Shown here: in pieces, positions 8,224 to 15,630 of the stretch
Layout: each line of letters begins with the position of its first letter
Position numbering within the stretch: the first letter of the stretch is position 1
Assembly (NCBI RefSeq): GCF_008017455.1
Contig: NZ_VRTY01000039.1
Span: 1 to 53,403, forward strand
Direction of reading: 5' to 3'
Length of the DNA: 53,403 nt
From: Pontibacter qinzhouensis
GTDB taxonomy: Bacteria; Bacteroidota; Bacteroidia; Cytophagales; Hymenobacteraceae
The notes under the pieces: model-generated
Databases searched by the model: none
What the model saw: only the letters and a program-made list of their open reading frames with translations
Told to the model about the DNA's origin: nothing
Position numbers and translations under genes: made by a program

Positions 8224-9846
8224 ATGAATTTAAATAAACAACTAGGCGGTCTGTTTCTTCTGGCCCCCATTCTGCTCGCCGGTGCCTGTACAAACCTAAA
8301 CCAGGAAGCAACGGAGACAAGCGATATGACAGAAAAGAAGCAGAGGTCTCTTTACATCCTGCACACCAATGACATGCATGGCACCTACATGTCCTTCTAT
8401 ACCACAACTGGTAATGCGACAGCACAGACCGGCGACCCGGGGCGTGATACACTCATCACCTTTAACCAGGAGGCCAGGATAGGGGGCTTTGCTTACCTGG
8501 CTAGCGCGGTAAAAAAGGCACGAAGCGATAGAGGGGCCAATAGTGTGTTGCTGGTAGACGGCGGCGATACGTTCAGTGATGACCAGCTGGGAAACATCAC
8601 GAAGGGAGAGGCCATGATCCGCCTGATGAATGCCTTGGACTACGACCTGATGGCGCTCGGCAACCACGACTTTGACTATGGGCTCCAGCGGACCCGCGAG
8701 CTGGCGCAACTGGCTAACTTCCCCATGCGTGCAGCCAATATCACGGATGATGCCACGCAGCAGCCTGTGTTCGGCGACCCCTACCTTGTGAAGGAGTTAA
8801 ATGGGATAAAAGTGGCTGTTCTGACGCTTGGCTATCGCAACACACCCAAAACAGGCAACCCGGATAATGTGAAGGGACTGAGTTTTCATGTAGGGCAGGA
8901 GGTGGCGCAAAAGTATGTGCCGGAACTGCGTCAGAAAGCGGACATCGTGGTGGTGCTCTCGCATGAAGGAACGGCTGTAGATTACAAAATGGCCCGCGAA
9001 GTCGAAGGTATAGACCTCATCATCGGGGCCCATAGCCACGACATACTGGAGCCGCGGAAGAAAATCGGTAAGACCTATGTGGTGCAGGCGATGTCTGACG
9101 CAGCTGTTCTGGGTGAAACAGAGCTGCTCATCGCAGACAATGAACTGGTCGATGTGAAAACGCATTACCACTGGCTTTGGAATGACCGGTTACAGCCAGA
9201 CCGTGAGGCACAGGCACTCATAGATGAACTGCGCGAGCCATACCTGAGCAGGCTGCAGGAAAAAGTGGTGGAAAGCAAAGACGTGATTGGAAGGCAGTAC
9301 AAGTCCGAAAGCCCATTCGACAGGCTGGTGGGTAATCTATTGTTGGAAGGGTATACAGGTGATGTAGCCATCATGCCGGGAGTGGGCTACGGTATCTCTA
9401 TCAAAGCAGGCCCTGTGACAAGTGAAGACGTCTATAAGCTGTTGCCACACCCCTCCAGGATTGTAACCCTGACCATGACGGGTAAGCAACTAAAGCAAAC
9501 ACTGGAGCAGTCAGCTGAGAACCTGAAGCCTGACAACAAGTTGGGAGCCGTCGGGGGACTTATACAGACAACTGGTATGCGCTACGAATTGGACCTGGGC
9601 AGACCAATTGGACAGCGTATCACCAATGTCATCATCAAAAACAGGCCTGTAAATGACACCCAGAATTATAGGGTGGTAACACATAATGGCCTGCTTACCG
9701 GGCTGCATAACTACGATGAAATAGGCAGGGGGCAAAACATTAACAGAACCGAGCAACTACTTACTGACTTCATACTGCAGAAGCTAAAGGAAATGAAAGA
9801 AGTTGCCATGCCTGCCAATATGGGTGAGGTAACCATAAAGCGCTAA
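8224..9846 (+). CDS. 5'-nucleotidase/UDP-sugar hydrolase family lipoprotein, canonical motifs
   Basis: 540 residues. Signal peptide with lipobox LLAGAC (Cys22). The metallophosphoesterase domain (~43-270) has all usual motifs: HTNDMHG, VDGGDTF, ALGNHDFDYG, VVLSHEG and IGAHSHD. The 5'-nucleotidase C-terminal domain (~330-510) includes SIKAGPVTSEDVYKLLPHPS. It differs from its two neighbours by keeping the catalytic GNHD, so it can be expected to hydrolyse nucleotides or related phosphoesters outside the cell membrane. It begins 28 nt after the broken paralogue and ends the plus-strand unit before a strong hairpin terminator. Confidence 0.9.
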   Translation: MNLNKQLGGLFLLAPILLAGACTNLNQEATETSDMTEKKQRSLYILHTNDMHGTYMSFYTTTGNATAQTGDPGRDTLITFNQEARIGGFAYLASAVKKARSDRGANSVLLVDGGDTFSDDQLGNITKGEAMIRLMNALDYDLMALGNHDFDYGLQRTRELAQLANFPMRAANITDDATQQPVFGDPYLVKELNGIKVAVLTLGYRNTPKTGNPDNVKGLSFHVGQEVAQKYVPELRQKADIVVVLSHEGTAVDYKMAREVEGIDLIIGAHSHDILEPRKKIGKTYVVQAMSDAAVLGETELLIADNELVDVKTHYHWLWNDRLQPDREAQALIDELREPYLSRLQEKVVESKDVIGRQYKSESPFDRLVGNLLLEGYTGDVAIMPGVGYGISIKAGPVTSEDVYKLLPHPSRIVTLTMTGKQLKQTLEQSAENLKPDNKLGAVGGLIQTTGMRYELDLGRPIGQRITNVIIKNRPVNDTQNYRVVTHNGLLTGLHNYDEIGRGQNINRTEQLLTDFILQKLKEMKEVAMPANMGEVTIKR

Positions 9847-9862
9847 GTATAATTGTATATAT

Positions 9863-9900
9863 AAGAAAGCCCCGTGGTTTAGTGACCACAGGGCTTTCTT
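9863..9900. terminator. Bidirectional terminator between convergent genes
   Basis: Stem AAGAAAGCCC (9863-9872) with GGGCTTTCTT (9891-9900), one mismatch, then GTGGT with ACCAC, and a 6-base loop. It begins 16 nt after the 8224-9846 stop and lies between that gene and the opposing DsrE gene, with T-rich flanks in both directions. Confidence 0.88.
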
Positions 9901-9924
9901 TTGCCACCTATATGCGGTAGTTGC

Positions 9925-10362
9925 TTAAAACTTAATGTAGCTCCAGCCTTCTTCCTGCCTGGTCACGATTTCACCGATTCCCATGGGTACGGTAGGCACG
10001 TTAGGCAGCAGCTGATTCTTTTCAACTTTAAATCTCTTCATGGTGTTTTCGCAGGCGGCAAACACTACCCCTATGGCCTGCAGCTCTTTTATGGCGTTGG
10101 CTTGCGTTGAATTACTGTTAACCAACAGGTTGATTGCATTGCCGTGTACCACCACCTCGATTTGTGCCTCCGGCCAGCCGCGTTTGATGTTGTTTAACTG
10201 CCGCATCAAACCGGCGTGCATCGTCGTGTCTGCTACCTTTAAGTCGTAAATAATTTTGTGCTGCGTAGTTTGCTCAGTCTCTTCTGGGTACTTTGCCTGA
10301 GCATAGGAAAGCGGCGCTAAAAACGCTACAAACAAAACCATTGGAACTAGTTTCAATTTCAT
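9925..10362 (-). CDS. Secreted DsrE-family protein
   Basis: 145 residues from ATG 10362, followed by a signal peptide (LVPMVLFVAFLAPLSYAQA). The DsrE-like fold is indicated by HKIIYDLKVADTT, WPEAQIEVVVHGNAINLLVN and the cysteine in VVFAACENTMKRF, which is the usual position of the sulfur-carrying residue. The C-terminus MGIGEIVTRQEEGWSYIKF is typical of periplasmic DsrE-like proteins in Bacteroidota. It sits behind the TlpA-type thioredoxin gene (110 nt gap) and the DoxX-DsrE gene on the same strand. A role in carrying sulfane sulfur is inference from family and neighbours. Confidence 0.8.
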   Translation of the reverse strand: MKLKLVPMVLFVAFLAPLSYAQAKYPEETEQTTQHKIIYDLKVADTTMHAGLMRQLNNIKRGWPEAQIEVVVHGNAINLLVNSNSTQANAIKELQAIGVVFAACENTMKRFKVEKNQLLPNVPTVPMGIGEIVTRQEEGWSYIKF

Positions 10363-10472
10363 GGTTTTAAGTTGCAAGTTAAACATGATCTGGTGGACTG
10401 AGATTGTGAAGCAAGTGCAATACAAAGCTTCATCCGGCCCGAGGCGATCAATTCAGATGAAGCTCCGAATCA

Positions 10473-11108
10473 TTATTCTGAAGCCAGTCTCTGAAGAAAC
10501 GCTACTACCTCCGGGGTGTTGTAGTCGGCCATGCCTTCCTGCTTTGCCACAATCTTCCCATCCGGCGCGATGATGAAGGTGGTTGGAATAGCGTTGGAAT
10601 GGAACTCCTGTGGGAACTGGCTGGCCGGCATGTACACCGGGAAAGTATAGCCTTTCCTGTCGATGAACTTCTTCACTTTATCCACCCCGCCTTCGTCTAC
10701 TGACAGCAACACAAAAGCGATTTTGTCGGAGCCCACTTTCTCGTACAGTTTCTGGATGTTGGGCATCTCGGCGATGCAGGGTGGGCACCAGGTGGCCCAG
10801 ATATTCAGGAATACCACCTTTCCCTTCAGGCTCTCAAAACGGACTTGCTTGCCTTGCATGTCTACCATCTTTAAGCCAGCGCCGGCCATTTCTGAATTGG
10901 CCATTGCCGCCGCATCCACTACTGCTGTAGCATCAGGGTTCCGTAGAGATTCCGGTACATCTGCATTTTTGATGCCTGTGGCCAGCAGCACACGCTGCAC
11001 CTGCCCAATGGCTTCCGTGTGCAGGCCAGTTAAGTACAGCACCCCAAAAATGGCTAGCATCACAGCCCAGCCTGGTATCTCATATATAGAAAATTTCTGC
11101 TTCCTCAT
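10473..11108 (-). CDS. TlpA/ResA-type membrane-anchored thioredoxin
   Basis: 211 residues. One N-terminal membrane segment (~13-30, AVMLAIFGVLYLTGL) anchors a periplasmic thioredoxin fold at ~78-210. The active site is ATWCPPC (Cys108 and Cys111), followed by FVLLSVDEGG and the cis-proline segment NAIPTTFIIAPDG. Such proteins reduce disulfides, or persulfides, outside the membrane. It lies between the DoxX-DsrE gene (56 nt) and a secreted DsrE gene (110 nt), so its likely partners are cysteine sulfur carriers. The family call is firm. Confidence 0.92.
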   Translation of the reverse strand: MRKQKFSIYEIPGWAVMLAIFGVLYLTGLHTEAIGQVQRVLLATGIKNADVPESLRNPDATAVVDAAAMANSEMAGAGLKMVDMQGKQVRFESLKGKVVFLNIWATWCPPCIAEMPNIQKLYEKVGSDKIAFVLLSVDEGGVDKVKKFIDRKGYTFPVYMPASQFPQEFHSNAIPTTFIIAPDGKIVAKQEGMADYNTPEVVAFLQRLASE

Positions 11109-11164
11109 AAGGTTGATTTTTGTAATGAAGCTAAGGTAAATGAATCTTTTTAGCTGGTCTGTGA

Positions 11165-12043
11165 CTAAAGTTCCACAGTAGTATATCCTTGTTGCTTCAG
11201 GTCAAACATATAGGTAAGGCCATTAGGCGTGACTTCTACACCATCAACCAAATCTGCAGCAGGTATCTTAAATTGCTGTAACGACATACCACATAGCATG
11301 TAGGTAACCCCGGCAGCTCTGCCTTTCTCTATCTCTGCAGCCATGGCACCGTCTCTTCTGAAGGCCTCCACGGACTTTCCGCAGGCCATTACCACAAACG
11401 ATTCGCGGTTATACTTGCTGGATTTGGTAATTGTCTCGGCTGTGTTAACCGCCGCCTTCAGGTGGTTTGGCTGACTGATGAGCACGGCATACTTGGTAAA
11501 TGCCCTGGCTGTGGCCTCTTGTGTAGTATGCCGTGCACTGGTTGTGGCGCAGGAACCGAGCAGTACCAGGAAGCCGACAGCCAATACTGCTGCATAGCTG
11601 CCATTGCGCATTGGAGCCAGGCTTGCTTTCTTTTTCTGCTTCAGCACCTGGTCCAGTCCATAGTGCCTGGCACCATTCACAATGAAGAAGATGAGCATGC
11701 CGATAAGTGCCACGTTCTTGAACAATGGTCCATAGTCGCCGCTGCCTACCTGTACGGTCAGTGTGATTGGAACCAGGATAGCCAGCAATCCGGCAGAAGC
11801 CAACCTTGTTTTAAAGCCAGCCAGCAGCATAAAGCCACCTATTAGCAGGCCTATACCTGAAAGTATGATCAGTGTTTCTGCCGGTGCTATCCAGGTGGCC
11901 AGGTGCGCGAAGGGCGCCTTTTCTAATCTGGCAGCTGCACCAGCTGTTTTCACAAGGTGGCTTATACCAGCCACAATAAAGATCAGGCTGCCCAAGCTGC
12001 GCAGTACCAGAAATGATATTTGTTGTTTTGGAGTAGTTTCCAT
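11165..12043 (-). CDS. DoxX-DsrE fusion protein
   Basis: 292 residues. Residues ~10-135 form a four-helix DoxX membrane domain (SLGSLIFIVAGISHLVKTAG, then APAETLIILSGIGLLIGGFM and later helices). A fifth hydrophobic segment ~148-165 ends in FLVLLGSCATTSA. Residues ~175-292 are a DsrE-like domain with VVMACGKSVEAF and TYMLCGMSLQQFKIPAADL, carrying two cysteines. DoxX-type proteins include the membrane subunit of archaeal thiosulfate:quinone oxidoreductase, and DsrE proteins can carry persulfide sulfur. One polypeptide joining both is unusual and fits a membrane sulfur-oxidising unit. The neighbours (TlpA, DsrE, SoxB-like) agree; substrate and electron acceptor are unknown. Confidence 0.85.
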   Translation of the reverse strand: METTPKQQISFLVLRSLGSLIFIVAGISHLVKTAGAAARLEKAPFAHLATWIAPAETLIILSGIGLLIGGFMLLAGFKTRLASAGLLAILVPITLTVQVGSGDYGPLFKNVALIGMLIFFIVNGARHYGLDQVLKQKKKASLAPMRNGSYAAVLAVGFLVLLGSCATTSARHTTQEATARAFTKYAVLISQPNHLKAAVNTAETITKSSKYNRESFVVMACGKSVEAFRRDGAMAAEIEKGRAAGVTYMLCGMSLQQFKIPAADLVDGVEVTPNGLTYMFDLKQQGYTTVEL

Positions 12044-12153
12044 AAAATTCGATTTTCTTAAAATACGTTATTTGATAAAGTCTAAGCATACCTATAGCAA
12101 CTCGCCTGTTGGGCAAGTACAGGTATGAAGGCACCAGCTGTAACTGCAACCAG

Positions 12154-12549
12154 TTAAGCTCTTGCCTCCATTGTACAAATTGTATTTAAAGAAAGCCGGG
12201 GTGGCTCAGGGTCGTACTCGAGTACAGGAGAAAGGTATTTCCGGATGTGTGGAAGTATAAAATCTCGATTGGCTGTAAAAGAGATAAAAGGCTCTGAATG
12301 CTGCTCATTTACGACAGCATAAACCTGCTGGCTACAATCGGAGGCTATACCTGTGTCGTTGTTTTGCTGCTTGGAGTGGGTCTGGTGTTTCAGGCATTTT
12401 TTGGCGCATACCTTTTTACCAAGGCGCTTACCGTATTTACAGCCTTGTTTCAGCTCTGGCTGCTGCGCGGAGCTGCGCATACCGCTGCTCTTCGGAATTA
12501 CGAAGAGCAATAGCGTAAGACATGCAAATAACAGCAGGTAGTATTTCAT
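12154..12549 (-). CDS. Small secreted Cys/His-containing protein with PPRLS tail, unknown function
   Basis: 131 residues with an N-terminal hydrophobic segment (YYLLLFACLTLLLFVIP). The mature part is basic with several cysteines (KQGCKYGKRLGKKVCAKKCL) and ends EYDPEPPRLSLNTICTMEA. The tail matches the end of the 4742-5128 protein, so the two are probably distant paralogues. No known domain is recognised. An imperfect hairpin with arms CATACCT (12087-12093) and AGGTATG (12121-12127) follows its stop and may end the transcript. Confidence 0.55.
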   Translation of the reverse strand: MKYYLLLFACLTLLLFVIPKSSGMRSSAQQPELKQGCKYGKRLGKKVCAKKCLKHQTHSKQQNNDTGIASDCSQQVYAVVNEQHSEPFISFTANRDFILPHIRKYLSPVLEYDPEPPRLSLNTICTMEARA

Positions 12550-12633
12550 GTATTTTTATGCGCTATAGTATCTGTTTGAAAAGGAACGTATATAGAAGCC
12601 ATAGTTGCTTAAACTTACCTTAAGGACTTACGA

Positions 12634-13899
12634 TTAGGTAGCTTTAACAAAGTTAGTGCTACATTTTTTACTATGCCACAGCAGCTTTTTGGTGCAGCAC
12701 ATCCTGTACTCTGACAGCAGTCCAGCGCCGACGGTAAGTACAGCAGTTCCAAGTATAACAGCATTCAGCCCGAAAAGGTCGCCAAACACGCCAGCGGCAA
12801 CGGCACCAGCAACGTAACCAAAATCGCGCCAGAACCGGAAAATGCCCAGACTCTGTGGTCGTTGGCTCGGGTGTGTGTTCTCGGCCACCACCGACAGGAA
12901 ATTTGGATATACCAAGGCCGTGCCAGCACCAAGTATAACAAGCGCAGCCACCAGAACAGGATAGGAGCCGGCAAATAAGAGTAAGCCTATCGCCACTCCC
13001 TGTACCATCATGCCCATACTCAGTAATTGCTTTTTGCAAAGCACATCGCCAAGCTTGCCGGTTACCAGTTGGCCCAGTCCCCACACTACCGGGTAAATAC
13101 CGGCGAGAAAACCTGTTTCGGTCAGGGAGTATCCTTTGGTACTTAACAGCACCGGCAGCAGCCCCCACAGGATACCGTCGTTCAGGTTATTGACAAAACC
13201 ATTTAAGGTTACAGAACCTAAGTTGCCGTGGCGCCAGGTAGTGTCTTTCCAGATGTTGTGCAGCAGCGGTATATTGGTGTGCTTAGTCTCAGTTTGCACA
13301 TGACTGGTCGTGTCACGCACCAGGAATACTGTCAGCAGCAACCCAATAATCGAGAAAGCAATACCCGGAATAAAAGCATATGTTACTTCGCCGGTTGTGG
13401 AAGCGATGTAGCCGGCCAGAAACGCCACCAGCCCAACCGCCAGGTAACCCGCGAACTCATTGATGCCCATGGCCAGGCCACGGTTCTTTTCTCCTACCAG
13501 GTCAATCTTCATCACCACAGTGGCCGACCATGCTAAGCCTTGGTTGATGCCCAGGAGCAGGTTGGCAAAGATCACCCACCACCAGGCATCGGCATACAGC
13601 AGCAGCCAGGGAACGGGCAGGGCAAACAGCCAACCGATCAGCAGCAGCTGTCGGCGCGTGTACCTCGTGGCCAGCCTGCCCATTGCCAGGTTAGCGACTG
13701 ACTTGGCCAGACCGAAAGCCACAATAAACGAAAGAAGCGCTGTGTGCCCGTTGATACTGAACACTGATTCGGCGAATTCCGGAATCACGGAACGCTCCAG
13801 TCCTACCATAGCGCCCACAAAGCCGTTTACGAGCACCAGCAGCCAGAACTGCTTTGCGTTCTCCCGTAAACCGAGTTTTGTTCCTGTGGGTTGTGCCAT
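12634..13899 (-). CDS. Major facilitator superfamily transporter
   Basis: 421 residues from ATG 13899 (MAQPTGTKLG); an upstream extension to 13953 is unlikely. There are twelve hydrophobic segments. The MFS loop motif is GRLATRYTRRQ between helices 2 and 3, and a repeat is GKLGDVLCKKQL in the second half. The C-terminus is Cys- and Lys-rich (MCCTKKLLWHSKKCSTNF), which is odd for the family. It follows the two YeeE genes and the rhodanese on the same strand, so the unit starting at 15426 probably includes it. Substrate unknown; a sulfur oxyanion is possible by context. Confidence 0.85.
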   Translation of the reverse strand: MAQPTGTKLGLRENAKQFWLLVLVNGFVGAMVGLERSVIPEFAESVFSINGHTALLSFIVAFGLAKSVANLAMGRLATRYTRRQLLLIGWLFALPVPWLLLYADAWWWVIFANLLLGINQGLAWSATVVMKIDLVGEKNRGLAMGINEFAGYLAVGLVAFLAGYIASTTGEVTYAFIPGIAFSIIGLLLTVFLVRDTTSHVQTETKHTNIPLLHNIWKDTTWRHGNLGSVTLNGFVNNLNDGILWGLLPVLLSTKGYSLTETGFLAGIYPVVWGLGQLVTGKLGDVLCKKQLLSMGMMVQGVAIGLLLFAGSYPVLVAALVILGAGTALVYPNFLSVVAENTHPSQRPQSLGIFRFWRDFGYVAGAVAAGVFGDLFGLNAVILGTAVLTVGAGLLSEYRMCCTKKLLWHSKKCSTNFVKAT

Positions 13900-14000
13900 G
13901 TTGCTTTTATTCTTTTGCCTTACTGCCTTTACACGGTAGAAGGCCACCGGCACTTACGCCGGCGACTTTCAAGTCATACTCTACTTTTTAGCCAAACCTT

Positions 14001-14414
14001 TTAATGCGGTAATCTGTCTTTTATAGCTCCGTACAGGTAAGTGCCGGCAATGGCACCAACTACCGCTATCAATATCGCCCAGTACTGGTACCCGATGTTT
14101 ACGAACATGGGGCCCGGGCAAGCCCCAGTCAGCGCCCAGCCTAACCCGAAGATGGTGCCTCCGATCAGGTAACGCGGCACGGACATTTCCTTCGGCGTGA
14201 AAATGATCGGGTTGCCTTGGTCGTCACGCAGCTTGTATTTTTTGATAATGTAGGTAATAATCACACCCAGTATAACTGCCGTCCCGATAATACCATACAT
14301 ATGGAACGATTGGAAGCGGAACATCTCCTGGATACGGAACCACGAGATAGCTTCCGATTTACTCATCACGACACCGAAGATCAATCCGGCAATTATAAAT
14401 TTCAGTCCTCTCAC
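14001..14414 (-). CDS. YeeE/YedE family protein, second half of a two-part sulfur transporter
   Basis: 137 residues with about four membrane segments. The family signature GWALTGACPGPMFVNIGYQY carries a conserved Cys. It matches the sulphur-transport domain (YeeE/YedE) whose E. coli member takes up thiosulfate through a chain of cysteines. Together with the 14464-15021 gene, 49 nt upstream, it makes the split two-subunit form common in bacteria. It lies in the rhodanese-YeeE-YeeE-MFS unit behind operator site 2. The uptake direction is taken from the family. Confidence 0.88.
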   Translation of the reverse strand: MRGLKFIIAGLIFGVVMSKSEAISWFRIQEMFRFQSFHMYGIIGTAVILGVIITYIIKKYKLRDDQGNPIIFTPKEMSVPRYLIGGTIFGLGWALTGACPGPMFVNIGYQYWAILIAVVGAIAGTYLYGAIKDRLPH

Positions 14415-14463
14415 GGTAATAAATTTTTTTTGGTTAATAATAGCTGTATAGAAGCCGCTCTCT

Positions 14464-15021
14464 TTAGAAGATCAATGGTAACAGGATCCAGGTAGTGGCC
14501 AGACCACCGATAAAGAAGCCGATAACGGCGATAAGCGATGGCAACTGCAGGTTAGACAACCCGCTGATGGCGTGACCTGATGTACAGCCGCCTGCATAAC
14601 GAGCCCCAAATCCGATGGCAAACCCGCCCAGCAGCAGGATCAGGAAGCCTTTGAGCGTGAAGGCTGCCTCCAGGCTAAAGATCTCTTCCGGCTGAATGCC
14701 ATCCGGAGCTGAAATACCAAGGGCGCTCAGGTCCTGGATCGTTGCCTGGGATATCTGCACGGCCTCGCCGTTTGACAAAAACTCAGCAGCGATGAAGCCG
14801 CCGGTGACGGCACCTACCAGAAACAGCAGGTTCCAGGTCTGGGCGCGCCAGTCAAAATCGAAGAATTTGACATTTCTACCCGCACCGCAGGCTGAGCAGA
14901 TAGTGCGCAGGTTGGCTGACACACCAAATGATTTCCCGAAGAACAGCAGCAGTACCATGACAAAGGCAATGACAATACCCGATGTGTACCACGGCCACGG
15001 TTGACTCAAAAATTCTAACAT
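14464..15021 (-). CDS. YeeE/YedE family protein, first half of a two-part sulfur transporter
   Basis: 185 residues with about five membrane segments. Conserved features are TICSACGAGRNVKFF near residues 40-55, and GARYAGGCTSGHAISGLS, the signature loop with the conserved Cys. This is the partner of the 14001-14414 gene. The pair probably forms a pore that passes thiosulfate or sulfane sulfur to the neighbouring rhodanese (15097-15426), as known for YeeE with TusA-like or rhodanese partners. It is transcribed from the rhodanese promoter. Confidence 0.9.
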   Translation of the reverse strand: MLEFLSQPWPWYTSGIVIAFVMVLLLFFGKSFGVSANLRTICSACGAGRNVKFFDFDWRAQTWNLLFLVGAVTGGFIAAEFLSNGEAVQISQATIQDLSALGISAPDGIQPEEIFSLEAAFTLKGFLILLLGGFAIGFGARYAGGCTSGHAISGLSNLQLPSLIAVIGFFIGGLATTWILLPLIF

Positions 15022-15051
15022 TTCTTACTCGTTTAGTTTGAGTTTGGAAGA

Positions 15052-15086
15052 TAGGGCTGGGCTGGAACAGATAGCAGCCCAGCCTA
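15052..15086. other. Intra-operon hairpin between rhodanese and YeeE genes
   Basis: CTGGGCTG (15057-15064) pairs with CAGCCCAG (15075-15082), extended by two further pairs around a one-G bulge. The T-run (TATTTTTATAC) is on the plus-strand side, so it is not a good minus-strand terminator. It may be an mRNA processing or stability element. Confidence 0.45.
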
Positions 15087-15096
15087 TTTTTATACT

Positions 15097-15426
15097 TTAT
15101 TCCCTTGGCCAGGCACCGCTGCCGCCTGCCAGGTTATAGGCTTTGAATCCTTCTTTGCTCATCATATCGCAGGCTGATCCGCTGCGGCTGCCGCTGCGGC
15201 AGAACAGGAAATACTCCTTGTCTTTGTCCATGGTCTTCAGCGCCTGCTGAAACTGGGAAGATGTCACGTCCAGGTTTTTAGCGCCTTTGATAGAACCTCC
15301 GGCAAACTCACCGGCCGTTCTCACATCCAGCAGCGCTGCTTTTGGAGCGTTCTGATACCTGGCTCTAAAGTTATTTCCGTCCAGGTTATCGTAGTTTTTT
15401 GGTTTTGATCCGAATATGTTGAACAT
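15097..15426 (-). CDS. Single-domain cytoplasmic rhodanese
   Basis: 109 residues, no signal peptide, one rhodanese domain over the whole length. Motifs are AALLDVRTAGEFAGGSIKGA and the active-site loop FCRSGSRSGSACDM with the catalytic Cys. It would accept sulfane sulfur delivered by the YeeE pair encoded just downstream (75 nt). It is the first gene of the unit controlled by operator site 2, which lies 75 bp before the start. Confidence 0.92.
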   Translation of the reverse strand: MFNIFGSKPKNYDNLDGNNFRARYQNAPKAALLDVRTAGEFAGGSIKGAKNLDVTSSQFQQALKTMDKDKEYFLFCRSGSRSGSACDMMSKEGFKAYNLAGGSGAWPRE

Positions 15427-15500
15427 AGCTCTTATTCTTCTTAGATGATTACTGTTTTTCCATTACAGTACAAAGGTCGGTATAATAGCAGCCTGTGTCT

Positions 15501-15514
15501 GTGACTTTGGTCAC
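15501..15514. promoter_or_regulatory. Operator GTGACTTTGGTCAC (Crp/Fnr type), site 2
   Basis: GTGA-N6-TCAC palindrome 75 bp upstream of the rhodanese-YeeE-YeeE-MFS unit. The context AGCAGCCTGTGTCTGTGACTT is nearly the same as that around site 3, so the similarity extends beyond the palindrome. Confidence 0.72.
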
Positions 15515-15575
15515 GCAAGGAATTTTCATTAAAAAATCAGGTGTTTGCCCGCCTTTATACATGCTTAAGCAAGAA

Positions 15576-15601
15576 CCGGGGTAAGCTTTTGCAAACCCCG
15601 G
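15576..15601 (-). terminator. Probable terminator after the MBL-rhodanese gene
   Basis: CCGGGGT (15576-15582) pairs with ACCCCGG (15595-15601) with a 12-base loop. It lies 30 nt past the stop of the 15631-17046 gene on the minus strand and is followed by TTCTTG. The stem is GC-rich and the tail only moderately T-rich. Confidence 0.6.
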
Positions 15602-15630
15602 CCAATACTAAACATCTAAACTAAAACAAA

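Noticed and set aside
10380..10470. An eighth Crp/Fnr operator upstream of the secreted DsrE gene (TGTGAAGCAAGTGCAA)
   Set aside because: Only one half-site fits; the other half (TGCA) is too far from TCAC.
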